Shown here: positions 7,110-9,792 of the stretch, in pieces
Layout of the letters: every line of letters starts with the position of its first letter
Numbering within the stretch: the first letter of the stretch is position 1
NCBI GenBank assembly: GCA_017538465.1
Contig: JAFYIW010000320.1
Coordinates: forward strand, 1 to 9,792
From: Victivallales bacterium
GTDB taxonomy: Bacteria > Verrucomicrobiota > Lentisphaeria > Oligosphaerales > Oligosphaeraceae
Reading direction: 5' to 3'
Length of the DNA: 9,792 bases
Translations under genes and position numbers: made by a program
The notes under the pieces: model-generated
Database searches by the model: none
Seen by the model: only the letters and a program-made list of their open reading frames with translations
What the model was told of the DNA's origin: nothing

Positions 7110-8255
7110 TCATTGTTTGCGACTCTTCCTCTTGCCTCTAGCGACATCAAGCAGCGCAGCCAACTTGCCGCGCAGTTGATTTTCATCGGGCAAATACAAC
7201 TGATATTTGCTCACGAAGAGGTGATTGGAAATCCCCTGCGTGGCGAACTGAACGACCAGATCGTCCTTGTTGGCGCCCAAGACGATTCCAACAGGTTCAG
7301 CATCGTCCTTGCCGCCGACTTCGGACTTGAAGTAGTTCAAATACATGTTCATCTGCCCGATGTCCTGGTGCTTCACCATTCCACGTTTGAGATCGATAAG
7401 GACAAAACACTTGAGCAGGAAGTTGTAGAACACGAGATCGACCCTGCATGGATGGTCTGTATTCAGCGGGATGCGGTATTGGCTGGCGACAAATGAGAAT
7501 CCCCGACCGAGTTCAAGGAGAAAGTCTCGCAGGTGCTCTACAAGCGCCGCGTGGAGTCGTCCTTCCTTCAATCGTTCGGAAATCGGAAGACCGGCAAATT
7601 CGAGGACGTATGGGTCGCGTAGAATGTCCTCCGGCTTCTGGACGCTGGCCCCTTTTTCCGCCAACGCAAGCATTCCCTCCTTGTTCCGGGAAAGCGCAAT
7701 GCGATGGAACAACATGGATTGCATCTGGCGATGCAGTTCACGGACACTCCATTTGGAGTTCTCACACTCTTTTGCATAGAACGCGATTTCAAGCGGATCG
7801 TCGGTTCGAAGAATCTCCAGATAGTGGCTCCATGTCAAAAATCCAGACATTTGACTTTTTTGAAAAAGGTCAGACGTCTGACTTTTTTGCGAGGCCACAT
7901 ACAGCTTACGCATATAGATGAGGTTCGAGTGACTGAAACCACGCCCCAGTCGCAGAGAAAGGTCACGGGCGAGGCGGCGCATAAGACCTTCGCCATAAAC
8001 AGCCCTGTCCGACCCGTTCTGCTCATACTCCACAATGTATTCGCCCGTGCGCCAATAGGTTTGGAGCATAATGGCGTTCATTGCGGCCTTCAATCCTGCG
8101 CGAGCCTCCATGACAAGACTTTCAATGGCAGAAACCAGTGTGTCGTATGTCGGCGTCAAGTACCCAGATAGGCGCTTTGCCTTTCTGTGCGCGCTCTTTT
8201 CGCGCTTTTTTGCTGGCACTTTTGTCTGTTCTTTCTTTATGTCTTTGCGAGGCAT
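7110..8255 (-). CDS. YhcG-type PDDEXK nuclease domain protein (DUF1016)
   Basis: A 381-residue protein. ATG at 8255 is chosen because GGAG lies 8 nt upstream. A GTG at 8303, directly after the stop of a small upstream ORF, would add 16 residues. Residues 1-30 are very Lys/Arg-rich and probably flexible or DNA-binding. The N-terminal DUF1016 helical domain (~36-180) includes Y-W-R-T-G-E, R-L-G-R-G-F-S and the family hallmark T-W-S-H-Y (141-145). The C-terminal PD-(D/E)XK domain (~215-370) shows E248, R-V-D273-L-V-F-Y, I-D288-L-K290 and G-Q-M-N-M-Y-L-N; the usual E-x-K is D-x-K here, a conservative change. Members occur beside restriction or toxin-like loci and are predicted nucleases. Residues 123-140 form an imperfect tandem peptide repeat just before TWSHY. 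Position upstream of the other island genes on the same strand supports a shared defence role. Confidence 0.92.
   Translation of the reverse strand: MPRKDIKKEQTKVPAKKREKSAHRKAKRLSGYLTPTYDTLVSAIESLVMEARAGLKAAMNAIMLQTYWRTGEYIVEYEQNGSDRAVYGEGLMRRLARDLSLRLGRGFSHSNLIYMRKLYVASQKSQTSDLFQKSQMSGFLTWSHYLEILRTDDPLEIAFYAKECENSKWSVRELHRQMQSMLFHRIALSRNKEGMLALAEKGASVQKPEDILRDPYVLEFAGLPISERLKEGRLHAALVEHLRDFLLELGRGFSFVASQYRIPLNTDHPCRVDLVFYNFLLKCFVLIDLKRGMVKHQDIGQMNMYLNYFKSEVGGKDDAEPVGIVLGANKDDLVVQFATQGISNHLFVSKYQLYLPDENQLRGKLAALLDVARGKRKSRKQ
7838..7891 (-). repeat. 27-bp imperfect tandem repeat inside DUF1016 gene
   Basis: Two adjacent in-frame copies, both beginning CAAAAAAGTCA on the coding strand, encode the peptides QKSQTSDLF and QKSQMSGFL (residues 123-131 and 132-140). 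They lie between the helical core and the TWSHY motif, where family members vary in length. About three quarters of the 27 positions match by eye. Confidence 0.8.
7863..7888. repeat. 26-bp near-perfect palindrome inside DUF1016 gene
   Basis: The 14-bp core GTCAGACGTCTGAC (7869-7882) is perfectly self-complementary. It is flanked by AAAAA and TTTTT with one mismatched pair between core and flanks. It lies within the first copy of the tandem repeat. It could form a cruciform or mRNA hairpin, or bind a dimeric protein, or be a by-product of the repeat. Confidence 0.75.
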
Positions 8256-8303
8256 GGGCGCGTCTCCATTTCTTTTGCAGTTCACAGCCACGGCTCGTGG
8301 CAC

Positions 8304-8408
8304 TTACGTGAAGGAGCACAGGAGCCGCGTCCATTGCTTTTCTGCAAGAGACATCCGGCGCATCTCTTCACGCGACAGATCGTCCCCCGCCCTGGTCGCA
8401 AGAGTCAT
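8304..8408 (-). CDS. 34-residue small ORF with perfect Shine-Dalgarno
   Basis: ATG at 8408 is preceded by AAGGAGG with 6 nt spacing, the best ribosome binding site in the window. The frame runs 34 codons to TAA at 8306-8304. The peptide is polar and helix-prone (D-D-L-S-R-E-E-M-R-R-M-S-L-A-E-K near residues 9-24) with one W-T-R-L-L-C segment near the end. I do not recognise it. The stop is directly followed by GTG, one possible start of the nuclease gene, and the main nuclease ATG is 48 nt downstream, so translation may be coupled. It could be a leader peptide, a small antitoxin-like partner, or the remaining front end of a disrupted gene. It is too short for confident classification. Confidence 0.5.
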   Translation of the reverse strand: MTLATRAGDDLSREEMRRMSLAEKQWTRLLCSFT

Positions 8409-8480
8409 GGGAACCCTCCTTGCGGGCGAGGACCACCGAGACTTGACGGGGAAGAGGAACGATGGTTGAGAAATAGCCCT

Positions 8481-8520
8481 AATATATCTTCGTAATATAT
8501 TGGAATTCAGATAGTCACAA
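8481..8520 (-). promoter_or_regulatory. Candidate promoter of the small ORF / DUF1016 genes
   Basis: On the minus strand TTGTGA is followed after 15 bp by TATATT (8499-8494). A second TATATT lies 13 bp downstream (8486-8481). The plus-strand string TAATATAT thus occurs twice, at 8480-8487 and 8493-8500. The 15-bp spacer is short, so the -35 assignment is weak; the -10 elements are better. Confidence 0.35.
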
Positions 8521-8677
8521 ATAATCTCACATTATCATCGAAGGCCTATGAAAACACCGAGATGGAAGAGTAATCATTCTGTGAGGTTAGATTTCAGAAA
8601 AGTCATCATCACGCTGATAATTCAGGAAATTGGATTTACAGTATGGCATCGTCCGTTTCGAACTACACATAGTTTTT

Positions 8678-8706
8678 TGTCAACAATTGTCCAATTCTGT
8701 CAAACC
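8678..8706 (+). promoter_or_regulatory. Three 10-bp-phased TGTC(A/C)AA repeats before DUF4434 start
   Basis: TGTCAAC, TGTCCAA and TGTCAAA begin at 8678, 8688 and 8698, exactly one helical turn apart, and run into the ATG at 8707. They occupy the place where a ribosome binding site would be, and no GGAGG-like sequence is present. They may be a regulator's direct-repeat operator, or a chance array in AT-rich leader DNA. Confidence 0.4.
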
Positions 8707-9675
8707 ATGAGCAAACTACGCATAACTGGCACTTTTCTGGATGAGATTTCCTACGACATCCCGCACCACAACTGGGGTCCCGAGGAGTGGGACGCCGACT
8801 TCGCCGCGATGAAGGCGATGGGCATCCAGAAGGTCTTCCTGATCCGCTGCTGTCTCCACAAGTTCCTGGCCTATCCCTCCAAGGTCATTCCCGCGCACGG
8901 CGGCCTCTGGCATCAGCCTCCCGTGGACTGGATCGATCTCTTCCTGACCCTTGCCGAAAAGCACGGCCTGGAGTTCTACGCCGGCACCGGCGTGCGGGAC
9001 GACCTCTACCCCGAACTCAATGAGCAGGCCCGTCTGGACGACGCGAAGGTGCAGGTCGAGATCATCGACGAAATCCAGTCGCTCTACGGTCACCGCAAGG
9101 CCTTCGCCGGATGGTATATCACCAACGAAATCTGCCGCAACTACCCCGGGGCCGCCGAGCAGTTCGTGATGGAGGCCAGCCACGCCAAGAAGGTCACCGG
9201 CGGCAAGCCCGTGATGATTTCGCCCTTCTTCGCGGGCAGCAAGGTCCGCGAGGCCGCCAGCGACCCGACGCTGGAGTTCTTCGGCGTGGAGGGACACGTG
9301 AAGCACTGGACGCAGATTTTCGAGGCCATCAAGGGGCTGGTGGACATCGTCGCCTTCCAGGACGGCCATGCCGAACTCGACGAACTGCCCGGCTTCCTCA
9401 CCGCCACCGCCGAACTCGCCAAGAAGTACGGCGTGACCTGCTGGACCAACGTCGAGTCCTTCGACCGCGACATGCCCTGGCGCTTCCCGCCCATCAAATG
9501 GGAGAAGATGCTCTGGAAACTCGAACAGGCCGAGGCCGCCGGCATGACCGACGCGCTCACCTTCGAGTTCTCGCACTTCATGAGTCCCCACAGCATGTAT
9601 CCCTCGGCGGGCTGCCTCTACGACCGCTACTGCGAGTACGCCGGACTCCCCGCCCGCGCAAAGGACTTCCGCTAG
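8707..9675 (+). CDS. DUF4434 TIM-barrel, glycoside-hydrolase-like protein
   Basis: A 322-residue protein. ATG at 8707 is chosen because the family begins near the I-T-G-T-F-L-D segment (residues 6-12) and because codon composition changes sharply to GC-rich there; an upstream in-frame ATG at 8548 is less likely. Hallmarks of DUF4434 (Pfam PF14488) include the I-T-G-T-F start, G-W-Y-I-T-N140-E141 at a strand end, and V-D-I-V-A-F-Q-D-G (212-220). W-T-N-V-E250 supplies a second acidic residue, so E141 and E250 could be an acid/base and nucleophile pair as in clan GH-A barrels; this is inference from spacing. There is no signal peptide or membrane segment, so it is likely cytoplasmic. Substrate is unknown, probably a carbohydrate. 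Its composition differs from the island genes, so it probably belongs to the host backbone. Confidence 0.87.
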   Translation: MSKLRITGTFLDEISYDIPHHNWGPEEWDADFAAMKAMGIQKVFLIRCCLHKFLAYPSKVIPAHGGLWHQPPVDWIDLFLTLAEKHGLEFYAGTGVRDDLYPELNEQARLDDAKVQVEIIDEIQSLYGHRKAFAGWYITNEICRNYPGAAEQFVMEASHAKKVTGGKPVMISPFFAGSKVREAASDPTLEFFGVEGHVKHWTQIFEAIKGLVDIVAFQDGHAELDELPGFLTATAELAKKYGVTCWTNVESFDRDMPWRFPPIKWEKMLWKLEQAEAAGMTDALTFEFSHFMSPHSMYPSAGCLYDRYCEYAGLPARAKDFR

Positions 9676-9703
9676 GCCCGGGAGTGCGCGAGCCGTGCCT
9701 TGA

Positions 9704-9737
9704 CCGTTTGGATAATTTGAAAATCCTTCACAAACGG
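9704..9737. repeat. Inverted repeat downstream of DUF4434 gene
   Basis: CCGTTTG (9704-9710) and CAAACGG (9731-9737) form a 7-bp stem, with an internal GGAT/ATCC pair inside the 20-nt loop. No T-run follows, so it is not a classical intrinsic terminator, although it sits where the DUF4434 transcript should end. It overlaps the -35 box of the tRNA promoter. Confidence 0.45.
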
Positions 9738-9744
9738 CTATATT
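9717..9744 (+). promoter_or_regulatory. Promoter of the tRNA gene
   Basis: TTGAAA (9717-9722) and TATATT (9739-9744) are separated by 16 bp, each one mismatch from the sigma70 consensus. The -10 box ends 18 bp before the first base of the tRNA gene, leaving a short 5' leader as is normal for tRNA transcripts. Confidence 0.55.
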
Positions 9745-9762
9745 AGGCGAGTTTTCGCAATC

Positions 9763-9792
9763 GCGCGCATAGTTCAGTTGGTTAGAACGCTA
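9763..9792 (+). tRNA. tRNA gene, 5' part only (Asp-like)
   Basis: The last 30 bases match a tRNA 5' half: acceptor strand GCGCGCA, then T8 A9, D-stem GTTC paired with GAAC, an AGTTGGTTA D-loop, G26 and the first bases of the anticodon stem. The anticodon is outside the window. The D-arm and following GCTA look most like bacterial tRNA-Asp, but the identity cannot be proven here. Confidence 0.85.

Larger units (their letters stand above)
8409..8706. other. Divergent intergenic region between island and DUF4434 gene
   Basis: These ~300 bases separate the minus-strand island from the plus-strand DUF4434 gene. The part at about 8475-8700 is AT-rich and should hold promoters for both directions. 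It contains a TAATATAT direct repeat on the island side and three phased TGTC repeats on the DUF4434 side. The DUF4434 frame stays open upstream to an ATG at 8548, but the composition there is unlike the gene and the encoded segment has no recognisable signal peptide or domain, so I treat it as non-coding. Confidence 0.55.

Noticed and set aside
6657..7496. 279-codon plus-strand frame opposite the four-helix and DUF1016 genes
   Set aside because: It spans two recognisable minus-strand genes plus an intergenic gap, has no ribosome binding site and matches no family I recognise.
7838..7891. Tandem repeat considered as a CRISPR-like element
   Set aside because: There are only two adjacent copies without spacers, in frame inside a coding sequence.
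8255..8303. GTG 8303 as the start of the DUF1016 protein
   Set aside because: ATG 8255 has GGAG at suitable spacing, whereas GTG 8303 directly follows a stop codon and would need re-initiation. It remains possible.
8548..8706. N-terminal extension of the DUF4434 protein from ATG 8548
   Set aside because: The segment is AT-rich, unlike the rest of the gene, and gives neither a signal peptide nor a domain. The family start fits ATG 8707. The AAGG before 8548 is weak evidence, so some doubt remains.
8716..9591. 291-codon open frame antisense to the DUF4434 gene
   Set aside because: It mirrors a GC-rich coding sequence, where antisense frames stay open by chance. The product is low-complexity Gly/Leu/Val-rich with no known motif, while the plus-strand frame has clear family hallmarks.

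Overview
The window reads as an accessory defence island of a Gram-negative bacterium. It is followed on the right by a GC-rich gene of housekeeping character and the start of a tRNA gene. The organism is most likely from the PVC group (Lentisphaerota/Victivallales-like) or the Bacteroidota. That guess rests on the DUF4434 gene, the four-helix-bundle suffix protein and several starts without a Shine-Dalgarno sequence; nothing here fixes the taxonomy.

All island genes lie on the minus strand and are transcribed from right to left. In order they are: a 34-codon ORF with a perfect Shine-Dalgarno (8408-8304); a YhcG/DUF1016 PD-(D/E)XK nuclease (8255-7110); a short four-helix-bundle suffix protein, probably an N-terminally shortened relative of S23-type proteins (7079-6732); an AAA/DUF4143 ATPase (6528-5272); a 370-residue methyltransferase-like protein (5000-3888); and, overlapping it by ATGA, a very long ORF open from 3891 to the left edge. 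The first 1297 residues of that ORF are visible and its C-terminus lies outside.

The most interesting part is the last pair. The long protein joins an N-terminal GIY-YIG/T5orf172-like nuclease, an SF2 helicase, a charged linker and a gamma-type Eco57I-like N6-adenine methylase with NPPY, followed by the start of a probable target-recognition region. It looks like a single-chain restriction-modification enzyme with the plan of Type ISP enzymes but a GIY-YIG nuclease in place of Mrr/PD-(D/E)XK. The 370-residue partner keeps a textbook AdoMet-binding motif but has no catalytic NPPY. The long protein keeps NPPY but has an altered AdoMet loop. The two halves may complement each other in trans. The partner also carries a QLELF peptide in a proline-rich linker that resembles a sliding-clamp-binding motif.

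To the right of about 8.4 kb an AT-rich regulatory region separates the island from a divergent plus-strand gene (8707-9675). This encodes a 322-residue DUF4434 TIM-barrel, glycosidase-like protein of clearly higher GC. Three TGTC repeats at an exact 10-bp period lie directly before its start codon. After it come a small inverted repeat, a good sigma70-type promoter and the first 30 bases of a tRNA gene (Asp-like), cut by the window edge.
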